A stretch of 64,000 nucleotides of DNA from Lamellibrachia satsuma (GCA_033239005.1 BSQZ01000004.1:10603007-10667006), one strand, 5' to 3'. Shown: positions 23,250 to 34,495, counted from the first letter of the stretch. Notes: a model not told the origin generated them from the letters alone. Numbers and translations are program-made.

Positions 23250-23840
23250 TATTGAATCAGTTTGCTCCTACTCAGGCGATGATATATCATCTACCACTAC
23301 AAATTCAGTGTCTGCACTAAGAATAACTCCAGGGTATATGTTCTTATCATAATGAATAGTGCACCACCGACTATATAGCTGAAGCAAGTTTTCGTCCATC
23401 TATCTTATATATAAGTCTGGCACAAAGAATAGTTTCATGATGCTCCTGCATCAAATTTAAGCATTGCAGCAGATACAGCTTTGGCACTGCACAGGTCTTG
23501 ATCATTTAAAATCAGCTGTGTCACCTGCCTACTTTAGGTCACCCCTGAAGCCCAGTTTCCCTGAACAGCTTCGAAGTAATTCCATGAGCCACCATCCTTG
23601 AAACCATTTCTAATATAGCATGGCACAGAACAAATAAAAGTTTCCTCTGTTGATATTGTGTTGTTGGTTTATCTGAACATAAGTGTACCCTGTTAACATC
23701 AGGATGCACTGATTGGATGTATTTCTTCCTGCACTATTCTTCTCTTTTGCAGCCTGTGCCCTTTGACCATTATGTCATTCACCAACTTAACTTTCCCAGC
23801 TTCTACCCTTGCAAGCCACCGACCTCGTTCCTTTTTTCTG
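23250..23840 (-). other. Coding-like remnant, unrecognised
   Basis: On the minus strand, short open segments follow each other in different frames. The clearest is RWLARVEAGKVKLVNDIMVK at about 23818-23759, running on to a stop near 23696. Composition is more protein-like than the surrounding intron. It was considered as a FAS1 exon because it lies between exons 6 and 7, but it has no splice borders and a stop follows. It is probably an old transposon or processed-gene relic. Confidence 0.25.
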
Positions 23841-23886
23841 ATGATGAGCATTGTCATCAGAGGACAAGAGTGTGAGATTAAATATA

Positions 23887-24080
23887 AATGCCAGTGACCA
23901 GTTAGTGGACAGAGGGTCACATTGATGTCAGTGACCAGTTAATGGACAGAGGGTCACAGTGATGTCAGTGGCCAGTTAGTGGACAGAGGGTCCCATTGAT
24001 GTCAGTGACCAGTTAATGGACAGAGGGTCACATTGATGTTAGTGGCCAGTTAGTGGACAGAGGGTGATACTGATGTCAAT
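23887..24080. repeat. Intronic minisatellite, 37-bp unit, about 5 copies
   Basis: Units read GTCAGTGACCAGTTAATGGA followed by CAGAGGGTCACATTGAT. Alternate copies carry GGCCAGTTAGTGG against GACCAGTTAATGG, so the array may have grown as 74-bp dimers. It lies in intron 6. Confidence 0.85.
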
Positions 24081-24099
24081 GAGTTGTGAACATAAAAAA

Positions 24100-24269
24100 T
24101 AAACCATGCGTATCCTTATACTGCAAAACTTTTGAAGTACTGTTAATAATCGAAATATTTTATTGGCAAATTTCAAAGATGTATTACAAATAATCTTTAC
24201 TTTACAATACTCAAAATTGAATATTGCAATACTGCAGTATGGAATACTGTGAGTATTGCACCCATCCCT
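24100..24269. repeat. hAT-type terminal sequence beside an exon donor site
   Basis: The right edge reads GTATTGCACCCATCCCTG, the complement of a CAGGGATGGGTGCAATAC terminus typical of hAT elements. Several AATACTG/CAGTATT words lie just inside it. It stops about 14 bp from the GT donor of exon 6. The other end is not clear. Confidence 0.45.
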
Positions 24270-24283
24270 GCTATGAAACTTAC

Positions 24284-24400
24284 CTCACCAGACATCAGAT
24301 AATTGAGTGTTCCTGGAGGGAAGGAGTCCCATGCTCTATTCTGTGGAGCAAACACTATCATAGGCACTGACTCATCTAGTATGTTCCCCAGGCCAACAGT
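24284..24400 (-). CDS. FAS1-domain gene, exon 6 (stabilin-like)
   Basis: Thirty-nine codons lie between TGTTGTTTCAG and GTAAGT, phase 0 at both ends. The peptide starts TVGLGNILDESVPMIVFAPQ and ends GTLNYLMSGE. It is the H1 region of the second FAS1 domain: the MIVFAPQNRAW segment corresponds to the usual TVFAPTDxAF. It joins the previous exon's FEELLD without a gap. Its first 47 codon-bases together with the preceding intron end have been amplified as a 70-bp tandem array directly upstream (to 24980), creating extra candidate acceptors. The protein class is extracellular or membrane-bound; stabilins are scavenger receptors. Confidence 0.9.
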
Positions 24401-24980
24401 CTGAAACAACATCAGCAAGCACTATCATAGCCACTGATTCATCCAGTATGTTCCTAAGGCCAACAATGTGAAACAACAACATCAGCAAACACTATCATAG
24501 CCACTGATTCATCCAGTATGTTCCCCAGGCCAACAGTCTGAAACAACAACATCAGTAAGCATTATCATAGTCACCAACTCATCCAGTATGTTCCACAGGC
24601 CAATAGACTGAAACAACAACATCAGCAAACACTATCATAGCCACTGACTCATCCAGTATGTTCCCCAGGCCAACAGTCTGAAACAACAACATCAGCAAGC
24701 ACTATCATAGCCACCAACTCATCCAGTATGTTCCACAGGCCAAAAGACTGAAACAACAACATCAGCAAACACTATCATAGCCACTGACTCATCCAGTATG
24801 TTCCCAAGGCCAACAATCTGAAACAACAACATCAGCGAACACTATCATAGTCACCAACTCGTCCTGTATGTTCCCAAGGCCAACAATCTGAAACAACAAC
24901 ATCAGCAAACACTATTATAGCCACCAACTCATCCAGTATGTTCCCCAGGCCCACAGTCTGAAACAACAAAATCAGCAAAC
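24354..24980 (-). repeat. 70-bp tandem array made from an intron-exon junction
   Basis: Exactly 70-bp units start at 24421, 24491, 24561, 24631, 24701, 24771, 24841 and 24911. A 67-bp exon-proximal copy (24354-24420) overlaps the real exon 6. On the minus strand each unit contains the last 22 or so bases of the intron (GATGTTGTTGTTTCAG) and about 47 bases of exon 6. Seven of the eight intronic units keep the CAG acceptor; the unit nearest the exon (24421-24490) has CAC instead. The short word GTTTGCT occurs in both exon and intron at the unit border, so the first duplication could have used that microhomology. Confidence 0.95.
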
Positions 24981-24989
24981 CCTATCAGT

Positions 24990-26505
24990 CTGAAACAACA
25001 ACAATAGCAACAAGATGATTAACAACAATGTCTAAAAATAAAAAAACAGCTAAACTTTGACATTAGCCAATATTATCAATGCCCCCTGTCAGATGACAAC
25101 ATGTCCAATACATAAACTTGACACATACAACCATTGCATGCAATTTTCCATTTTTTATTAATGCAAAACTGAAAGTAGAATAACTATTTTCAAGAAATAG
25201 ATGGGTGGTCAAAAGAGTGAATTGTTACTTGTTATGGCATTTTTTGTTGCAAGCAACCTACCATGTGGAATCACATTGCCATATAGGGTGTTGGATTTGT
25301 GGTAAGCTTTACCACAAATGTAAAAAATTACCCCAAAATGGAATTAAATACCTGGTGAAATTACTTAACTCTGCATAAAAAATGTCTTCCAACAACGCAC
25401 TTTATTCTGCAGCATAAGGAATAGTTTATTTACTTGAACATATCATACCACACAAGTATTTCTTGTTTCCAACTTGTTTTACCATTTAAATCAAGAGGAT
25501 CTGTTTGCATAGTTGATTTAGTACTTTCTTGGTCTTCCAATTCCCCACTTATAATTCACATCCCCTCTAAATCCTTGGTGGTCCCTTACTATGATGATGA
25601 TTATTGCACGTCCCTGTTCAAGGTATAATGCTAAACGATTATGTTTGTTGCACCTCTGAGCTCTGGTTCCTGATGATTTAGGCACCATAGAAGTTTATTA
25701 TTTCCATTATTTGGTAGATGTTTACTATGTTCCATTATGTAATGGCTGAAAAAGTGAACAAGGTAAGACCTTTTACATCGAGGGATATGAATGAGCTTCA
25801 CACTTTAGATAACAGAGCATCGCCACATTGCGTTAACTTCCATATTGGCCTCTTCTTTGTACTTCATTTCTCTCTGGTTGGTCCTTTGAGTAACGATTGT
25901 TAGAGGGTGTGGTATAAATTGAATGCTTTGCTTTTGCTTTGTATCCCATGCTGTTCTGCTGGTTCTCAGTAACCTCAACAGAATCTTCTGGTAGAGTCTG
26001 TGTCAGGGTTTGTTGCGAGCCATCTGTGGAATCAACTTCTGGATTTATCTCCAGTGCTTGTGGATGATTTTCAACTCTGTTAACATGACAGAGTTGATGG
26101 ATATGGAACAAGTTGAACCTTTAAACATGCTCAACAAGCTTCTTTACAGCTTTCTCATCCTATGTGATCCTTGATGAGAGAGAGAGAGAGCATCTTTGCA
26201 TGTAGAGATTGGTTTTTCCTATTCATATTCAAGCCTATATAAAGTCTTAGTTTTTTTACGAGGCATCAGAATAAATTTAGCATTATCGCATTGGCCGCTG
26301 TGGCTGTTGGACATCATCATTCATTGTACTGCCATTTGTACAATTAATTTGCATACAATTAAAACATGTTTAACATCACTAGAATAGTGATATAATGTTC
26401 TTTATGATGATATAAAACTTGTCAATGGTATTTGTTTATTTGTTGGATTAATCATGCATGATTTATAAAACATACAAGTGGAATTGGCAACAAGTGGAAC
26501 TGGAA
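24990..26505. other. Intron 5, no exon recognised
   Basis: AT-rich intronic DNA. A small hairpin (GTGGTAAGCTTTACCAC) lies at about 25299-25315 and a (GA)n run at about 26178. The minus-strand ORF at 25833-26111 (92 codons, Gln/Ser/Thr-rich) has no known domain, no splice context and probably no function. Confidence 0.5.
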
Positions 26506-26508
26506 TCA

Positions 26509-26920
26509 CAACTCAGAGGAACCAGCCTCAGCATCACAACTCAGAGGAACCAGCCTCTGCATCACAACTCAGAGGAACCAGCCTCAGCATCACAACTCCA
26601 TCAGAGGAACCAGCCTCAGCATCACAACTCCATCAGAGGAACCAGCCTCAGCATCACAACTCCATCAGAGGAACCAGCCTCAGCATCACAACTCCATCAG
26701 AGGAACCAGCCTCAGCATCACAACTCCATCAGAGGAACCAGCCTCAGAATCACAACTCCATCAGAGGAACCAGCCTCAGAATCACAACTCCATCAGAGGA
26801 ACCAGCCTCAGAATCACAACTCCATCAGAGGAACCAGCCTCAGCATCACAACTCCATCAGAGGAACCAGCCTCAGCATCACAACTCCATCAGAGGAACCA
26901 GCCTCAACATCACTTGGTGT
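26509..26920. repeat. Intronic minisatellite, 28/32-bp unit, 13 copies
   Basis: The core is GAGGAACCAGCCTCAGCATC. The first units are 28 bp and the later ten or so are 32 bp, differing by a CATC-type insertion after AACTC. Because 32 is not a multiple of three and no frame has a stop, two long plus-strand ORFs (26458-26922 and 26478-26966) run through it, cycling Gln/His-rich, Ser/Glu-rich and Arg/Ser/Thr-rich peptides. They are repeat artefacts on the strand opposite the gene. Confidence 0.95.
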
Positions 26921-27289
26921 GAGAAATTCAAAACCCGCACTAATAAACACCAGTGGATCATCATGATTCCTGCTTGATCAAACAAAAATGTTTTTTATCT
27001 ACACTGCTGCAGCGAAAATGAATGTTATGATGTTGAAGTGTACACATGTATGTTTAATTGTTATTGCCCGAAATACAACTTCGAGTGTATATGTTCCAGG
27101 CAAATTGTGTAATCAATCATTTCATGATTACCGCATATTCGGTCCGACTAAATTTTTTTAGCCTTGTTAACATGTATAATACCGCACCTGGAAAAAATGC
27201 TTATTGTGTATGAAAAATTACAGTGGAGAGAACCAAGCAGGAAAGTAACCTTCATCACCCCCTATTCCACCATGAGCCACTGGATGGTA

Positions 27290-27610
27290 AACCACACAGC
27301 ATCTGCAATCAAGACCTCACAATGTGTCTCGTGACCCTGAGGATTCTCTGTCAAAAGGAGGAGCCAGTAAGCCATGGTCAGCCTGGCAGTGTCTCAACCA
27401 CCTCAGGACTGGTGTTGGGCGATGCAGAGACTTCATGCAGAAGTAGGGGTACAACCAAGATGCCACTATTGAATGTGACTGTGGAGAGGACCCCCAAACA
27501 ATACAACATCTACTAGGATGCTTCTTCTAACCATGCCATGCAGACCAGATGACTTGACAGTTTACAACTCCTGTGCCAGAGCTGAGTCTTGCAGTGGCGG
27601 GCGAAAGTGT
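27290..27610 (+). pseudogene. LINE C-terminal zinc-knuckle remnant
   Basis: Frames give CLNHLRTGVGRCRDFMQK followed by NQDATIECDCGEDPQTIQHL and LGC. The Cys-x-Cys, then His and Cys spacing is that of the CCHC-like knuckle at the C-terminus of several LINE polymerases, after the (L/N)RTGxGRC motif. One TAG interrupts. No RT is adjacent, so this is a short 3' relic on the strand opposite the host gene. Confidence 0.6.
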
Positions 27611-27619
27611 AGCGATACA

Positions 27620-28600
27620 AGACTAAATAATTACCACTCACTAACTTACTGTTCGCTCAAGGTGGAGCATAGGACCGAAGTGACACTTCTTCAATTGCTG
27701 CATTCTTCATTTCTTTCCATTTCTTTGATGCTGGCCCCCAAAACAAGTGAGAGATGGGATGCTGAGACCACAAGGGAGTCAATTGAAATTTAAGTCAGCT
27801 TGCCATTATTACTTTTTGGATTTTAAGGCCGGCGCAGTTTAATGGATGATATGGTGTTGTGAGCTTTCTTTCTTATCAAAAACAAGTTGTAGTTCCTGCT
27901 CTAAATACACATTTGTAATTGTGCATCTTGTGTGTGTTAAGAATGTGTGGAAGCCATATACATAGTAGACCCCCCAAACACAACATAAAGGAGTATTTAA
28001 CTTGCTTGTTGTGCATTGTTTCATTGAGCTGGTGTTTCTGAAGCCATGAATTGGTCAGCTTACTGGTCTTGTCACATAGTTTCAATAATGGCTTAGCCAT
28101 TGTCTGTACATTCTTTACAACTACCCGGCTGTTACCAGACAAATGTAGGGTAACATTCTAACAACTGAAATAGAATTCAACTTGGTGATTAATGTCTGCT
28201 TGATACTGAATACTAAGAATTGGGCAAACAAGTGTGATGTAATGGCCTACATTGTATTCCATGGTTCACTGATATACACATTGTTAAATAAAATGTCTCG
28301 TATATCGGAATAAGGTGAATATCTGTCTTTATTTTGTTCAAAACGTATTTAATGACCATGTTAATTGACTGTTTCGATGAAAAAAGTGTAACACCGGTGA
28401 GTCCAGCTCTTCTAGTACACGATTTACGCTACAGACCCACGTGTACATGCCGACATACATAGCATTGACGAAGGGGGACTAAAATTGTCATAGTAACAAC
28501 TGTAAACAAATTAAGTTGGTTATCAGAAAACAGTAACGATCTAATGTTGACACAACGTTGAACTCCAATCAATTTGCTACACTGTTGCAACATTGAAACC
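27620..28600. other. Intron 5, no exon recognised
   Basis: AT-rich DNA with no recognisable domain on either strand. The short ORFs here (27839-28142 minus, 28429-28614 minus) look random. Confidence 0.5.
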
Positions 28601-28945
28601 TGATGTTGATCCAACTTTCAGATCCAACTAGTTTTCAACATTGGCACAACGTGGAAACCCGACGTCGATACATAGTTGAAACCTGACGTAGATACAACTT
28701 TCAAATCCAACTAGTTTTCAACATTACTACGACGTCGATACCCGACGACGATACAACGTGGAAACCCGACGTCAATGCAACTTTACAATCCAACTAGTTT
28801 TCAACATTGGTACAACGTGGAAACCTGACATCAATACATCGTTGAAACCTGACGTAGATACAACTTTCAAATCCAACTAGTTTCCGACATTGCTACAACG
28901 TGGTACCTGACGTTGAAACAACGTATTTTCAACATCATTTTGCCT
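28560..28945. repeat. Repeat rich in GACGT/ACGTG words
   Basis: A phrase of about 20 bp (ACAACGTGGAAACCCGACGT) recurs with variation. It is grouped into larger blocks of about 115 bp that each include ATCCAACTAGTTTTCAACAT (starts near 28622, 28707, 28790 and 28870). The region ends TTTGCCTGCTGGGT. It is probably the internal tandem part of a non-autonomous DNA transposon. It is CpG-rich against an AT-rich background. Confidence 0.65.
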
Positions 28946-29299
28946 GCTGGGTACGTAGTCATTCTGTTAAATGTCCAGTCATTACACAAAATGCCTGGTC
29001 AACATGTGAAATGAACACATTTTTGGTACTAAGACAAACTACAGGCTCATACAAAATATACTAACTTGGAACTGATGTTGGTCTCATTGAGACTGTTGTT
29101 ATGAAAAAAGCCCTCCTTCAAAAAGACATTCAGCACATCTCATACATTCAAACATAATTTATACATGCCTAATCAGTTCATGAAATGTGTAGCTGATTTG
29201 TGAAATGTCTGGTCAAATTTTAACAAGAAACAACACCTTACAAAACTACAACTTAGAATAAAAACTGTTGTACTTACTTGCTCAGACAGAATGTAATAT

Positions 29300-31310
29300 C
29301 TATGGCATGACTTTGAAAATTAATCTTGAACTGCTTGATTGGGCTATTCAGTGGTATTAAAATTCATCTTGAACTGCATGATTGAGCTGTTCAATGGCAT
29401 TAAAATACATCTTGAACTGCATGATTGAACTGTTCAATGGCATTGAAATACATCTTGAACTGCAAGATTGAGCTGTTCAATGGCATCAAAATACATCTTG
29501 AACTACATGATTGAGATGTTCAATGGCATTAAAATTCATCTTGAACTGCATGATTGAGATGTTCAATGCCATTAAAACACATCTTGAACTGAAGATTGAG
29601 CCCTTCAATGCCATTAAATACATCTTGAACTGCATAACTGAGCTGTTCAATGGTATTAAAATTCATCTTGAACTGCATGATTGAGCTGTCCAATGGCATT
29701 CAAATTCATCTTGGACTGCATGATTGAGCTGTTCAATGGCATCAAAATTCATCTTGAAATTCATGATTGAGCTGTACAATGGCATTGAAATACATCTTGA
29801 ACTGAATATTGAGCTGTTTGATGGCATTAAATACATCTTGAACAGCATGACTGAGATGTTCAATGGTATTAAAATGCATCTTGAACTGCATGATTGAGCT
29901 GTCCAATGGCATTAAAATTCATCTTGGGCTGCATGGTTGAGCTGTTCAATGGCATAAAAATTCATCTTGAACTACATGATTGAGCTGTTCAGTTGCATTA
30001 AAGTACATCTAGAGCTGTGCAATTGCATGATTGAGATGTTCAATGGCATTAAAATACATCTTGAACTGAAGATTGAGCTGTTCAATGGCATTAAATACAT
30101 CTTGAACTACATAACTGAGCTGTTCAATGGTATTAAAATTCATCTTGAACTGCATGATTGAGCTGTCCAATGGCATTAAAATTCATCTTGGACTGCATGA
30201 TTGAGCTGTTCAATGGCATCAAAATTCATCTTGAAATTCATGATTGAGCTGTTCAATAGCATCAAAATTCATCTTGAAATTCATGATTGAGTTGTACAAT
30301 GGCATTGAAATACATCTTGAACTGAATATTGAGCTGTTCGATGGCATTAAATACATCTTGAACAGCATGACTGAGATGTTCAATGGTATTAAAATGCATC
30401 TTGAACTGCATGATTGAGCTTGGCATTAAAATTCATCTTGGACTGCATGGTTGAGCTGTTCAATGGCATAAAAATTCATCTTGAAATTCACGATTGAGCT
30501 ATACAATGGCATTGAAATACATCTTGAACTGCATGATTAAGCTGTTCAGTTGCATTAAAGTACATCTTGAGCTGTGCAATTGCATGATTGAGATGTTCAA
30601 TGGCATTAAAATACATATTGAACTGAAAATTGAGCTGTTCAATGGCATTAAATACATCTTGAACTGCATAACTGAGCTGTTCAATGGTATTAAAATTCAT
30701 ATTGAACTGCATGACTGAGCTGTCCAATGGCATTCAAATACATCTTGGACTGCATGATTGAGCTGTGCAATGGCATCAAAATTCATCTTGAAATTCATGA
30801 TTGAGCTGTACAATGGCATTGAAATACATCTTGAACTGAATATTGAGCTGTCCGATGGCATTAAATACATCTTGAACAGCATGATTGAGATGTTCAATGG
30901 TATTAAAATGCATCTTGAACTGCATGATTGAGCTGTTCAATGGCATTAAAATTCATCTTGGACTGCATGGTTGAGCTGTTCAATGGCATCAAAATTCATC
31001 TTGAAATTCATGATTGAGCTGTACAATGGCATTGAAATACATCTTCAACTGCATGATTGAGCTGTTCAGTTGCATTAAAGTACATCTTGAGCTGTGCAAT
31101 TGAGCTGTTCAGTGGCATTAAAATTCATCTTGACTGCATGACTGAGTTGTTCAATGGTATTAAAATTCACATTGAACTGCTTGATTGAGCTGTTCAATGG
31201 CATTAATAAAATACATATTGAACTGCATGATTGAGCTGTTCAATGGCATTAAAATTCATCTTGAACTGCATGATTGAGCTATTCAATGATATTAAAATTA
31301 AGTAAGTATA
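29300..31310. repeat. 2-kb intronic satellite, 43-bp monomer with higher-order repeat
   Basis: About 45 monomers of roughly 43 bp cover this stretch. The monomer runs ATTCATCTTGAACTGCATGA then TTGAGCTGTTCAATGGCATT. Marked variants recur at a longer period: ACTGAATATT lies at 29801, 30321 and 30835, that is 520 and 514 bp apart, close to 12 monomers. The ORFs on both strands in this stretch are repeat translations. The array lies in intron 5 of the FAS1 gene. Confidence 0.95.
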
Positions 31311-31319
31311 CTTTATTAT

Positions 31320-33880
31320 CTGTAGAATTGCCATTTCCAAGATGGCCACCTAATATAGGGGAATTTTCCAAATCATGATAAAAGCATGAAATTTGGTTGT
31401 CATACTTGGTACATAAAAAATTATGATCAGTATCGGTGCCAGCTTCATTCTGGACTTCAGAGAAAAAGAGGGGAGAGCAACATACTTTGCTATCTGTAGA
31501 ATCAGAAATGATAGGTACCCAAAATGGGAACCAACGAGAACACATCAAATGGTTGTCATTTCCAAGATGGCCACCAAAATGTTTTATAAAATAAACAAGT
31601 GGTATGGGATTATTGTAATATTATTCTGTATTGGTGTTGTACTGAATGTGGTACTTTATGTATATGTAATAGTCGACTTAATGTCTAAGTTTACTGCCTT
31701 TGTCACATGATAAATATATGTACATTAGTATCTTGCTGAGATATATGGTTGTCATCTTGAAATAGGTAATCATCTTAGATACTCTAGTATTAGATACGAT
31801 ATATACTCAGCGTCAAAAGAAACTTACCACTACTATGACATTAGAAAACTTTTCTCTCACAAAAATAATAACAATTGTATTGGTGTGGAAATGTAAAACA
31901 GCTCGTAAAATTAAATAAAATTCCAGGTTGATAGCGGAGCCAAAGTTGTAACCAGTTGTTATGTAATATAACAAAAGATTAAGTATGTAACAGTAAACTG
32001 GTCACTGTCAACCCCAATGTAATAATTTTCATGTGCAGCGTGTAAAATTAAATTGCTATAATAAAGCAGATGCACGCATTATAACAACAAAATTAGTAAT
32101 AATAAATGTTCAGTTAGGTGGTGTAGGGATGACGTCATTTATACTTGTGGCACTGGTAAATGGTAGCATCTATGTTAGAAAGAACAATAAATGTGTACAA
32201 AATCAGACGTGATGGGAGGTATTAATTCTTCTAGAGGCTAGAGCACTATATCCCCTTACAACACATGTTTTAGTGATGAGACAAAACTTTTTAAGGTGGG
32301 TTTATTTTTTAATAAAATTCTCTTCCACATCAACAAACCTTTACATAATAAATTGTTAAATAAACTGATCTTACAATAAAACTGCTGAAAGGGCATATAT
32401 GTGAGGTTGTTTTATGTTTATGAATGCATGGGCAAATGTACAAGTATGAGCTGAAGAATATGGTAGGCTCGTATGGAAAAAAAATTTACATACATTTTGT
32501 CACTTCAATTTGATAAATGTCATGCAATTTTATTAAATTTAAGCTTGTAAAGAGGGGGTGAGAGTGTTCATAATAGCTTCTTTTAAGAATGGCACGTACA
32601 ATTTTTTATGTATAACAAATACTTTTGTCGTATATAACCTGTAACACAGATGACTGGTGAGGATGAGTATCACTGAAAACACAAGGAAAACGGTCTAGAA
32701 AGAAACACCCATCATAAGAAGCTATTCGAAAAATAGCGAACAAACTTTATGAAAGGTTTACAGGCATACCAGAAAGGATGAAGACTACACAAATTTCAAA
32801 GAGGCACTTAATGCAACTACGACTGAAATTAGAAAATGTAAAAGCTATGAGCAAAAATGTTCATGTAACAAAAACAATTATTCACTGGTTGTTGTGACCA
32901 GGTGCTAAAGCAGCTGTGTGGCTTGCGTTGTGAAACCTGTCCCGCGGATGACGGGTGACGATGAGTCTGTCTTGTGATGTGTGGTGACTGGCAGTTGCCC
33001 AGATTGTGGCCTATCATTTGCTGAGTGCATGTCGTTGTACCGGTTGGCAAACATTATATTTAATATATGTACAGATATATGTATGTATTTAATATATGTA
33101 CAGATATTGCAGCCATCACGACAAGCCACCTCATGTTACAGTAAATGAGTCCACATGCCAACATGCGGCTGCATTGATCACTTGGCATTTGGATTCTTAG
33201 ATAAAGTTTAGGTTGACCTTTTCATTAGCTCTATGAAGGTTATACATACCACTCCTTAAAATCATCCCACTGTCTTTGACTAATTAACTAACACCAAAAT
33301 ATCACCAAAGTAGACCAACTGAAGTGTGTCATGGTCACGCATGACTGATTAACTGGTTGCCAGGGAACCTACACCTACTAATACATCCCAAACACCCATC
33401 CACGTATTGCTATCACAGTAATACACATGAAATAAAAGTGGTCAGTTTCTTTTGACGCTGATTATATAATCATCTAGTGGACTATTAGATATTTTAGATA
33501 ACGTTTTGGTGTCCATCATAAAAATTACAGCCATTTGATGTGTTCCCATTGGTTCCCAAATTGGGTACCAATCATTTCTTAGTCTGCATATACCAGTTCT
33601 TCTCCTCAAAATTCATAATCAGAACATAATTCCATATTGATTGGTCTGTAAGCTAGCTGGTTGTCATATGTTTGGTTGTCATATTGGAAGTGGTGACTAT
33701 TTTATTTGGTTCCTATGTTGGGTACCAATCATTTCTGATTGTACATTATAAGAAAGTACATGTCCATACAATTTCATGCTTCTATAATGATATGAACAAT
33801 TCCCCTATATTTGGCAGTCATTTTGGAAATGGTGTTCCCATTGAGTATCACATTTTGAGTATGTCAGTACTCATCTAAAC
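31320..33880. repeat. Foldback structure flanking a Tc1-like element
   Basis: About 31335-31600 and 33525-33850 are imperfect inverted repeats. Both contain ATAGGGGAATT (or its complement), GGTACCCAA and TTGTCAT words. The space between them is taken up mainly by the element at 31807-33461. Either the element inserted in the loop of an older foldback repeat, or the arms are its outer ends. Confidence 0.6.
31807..33461. mobile_element. Non-autonomous DNA transposon with CAGCGTCAAAAGAAACT ends
   Basis: Inverted termini of about 24 bp share CAGCGTCAAAAGAAACT at the left (31809) and its complement at the right (ending 33461), each bordered by ATATA-like sequence that may be the target duplication. 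The 1.65-kb interior has no transposase. The plus strand near 32690-32830 is weakly LINE-like (residues KKLFEK, MKTTQISKRHLMQLRLKLEN) and may be a nested fragment. Tc1/mariner affiliation is suggested by the TA-rich borders only. Confidence 0.6.
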
Positions 33881-33889
33881 TATCGTTGT

Positions 33890-34490
33890 ACATGTTTGTC
33901 AAACATATAGGGGAAAATGTCAAGAGAAATACCATAATATTATAATTGTTTCCACTTTCTTATTTGTAGTGTAGTACTTTCCTATAAAACAATATGCAAT
34001 ATACTACCTACATTTGCCTCCAGGATTATTTGTACTGTTGCTGCATATAGTCGGCAGATCGAAGCAAAAACAATACCCCTTCTGAGGGTGGATCCTGGAG
34101 CATTGCCACATAGTCCATGTTGTTCTCTTATTGCAAAATGGCTCGGCTAATTTGAATGAATTTTTTTAATATGCAAACAAACTATACATACTACCCAATT
34201 GTGGTATCAAAAGTATAAAAACAAAAGTTGTATGTGCAACTTATTAGGTACATTACTACTAAACATTGTTATTTTTAAGTTATCAGACCAAAATACATTT
34301 TGATCAAATTTATGTCGAATAGTTAAATGAGACAGGCCAAAACCCCTTGCAATAATCAGTTATCTATATAGAGAAAATCTAAAATGGTTAGCTGCTTGTA
34401 AAAAAAAATGCCATTGAAACAATTTCTAAGTACTTTTCTCTTCACCTGCCACCCATTCAAAAAGCATAAATTTGGTAAATTTGGTAAAAA
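33890..34490. other. Intron 5, right end
   Basis: AT-rich DNA without a recognisable exon. A GC-richer patch (34060-34130) has a short minus-strand frame, but it has no fitting splice context. Confidence 0.45.
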
Positions 34491-34495
34491 CTTAC

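Noticed and set aside
23699..23920. FAS1 H2-like segment between exons 6 and 7
   Set aside because: No AG/GT borders in phase and a stop follows; exon 7 at 20807-20860 fits the domain order better.
25833..26111. 92-codon minus-strand ORF in intron 5
   Set aside because: No recognisable domain, no splice junctions in phase with neighbouring exons, and composition like random intron.
29663..30897. Repeated ORFs with MIELFNGIKIHLEL-like peptides
   Set aside because: The 43-bp satellite monomer produces open frames on both strands; there is no start context or domain.
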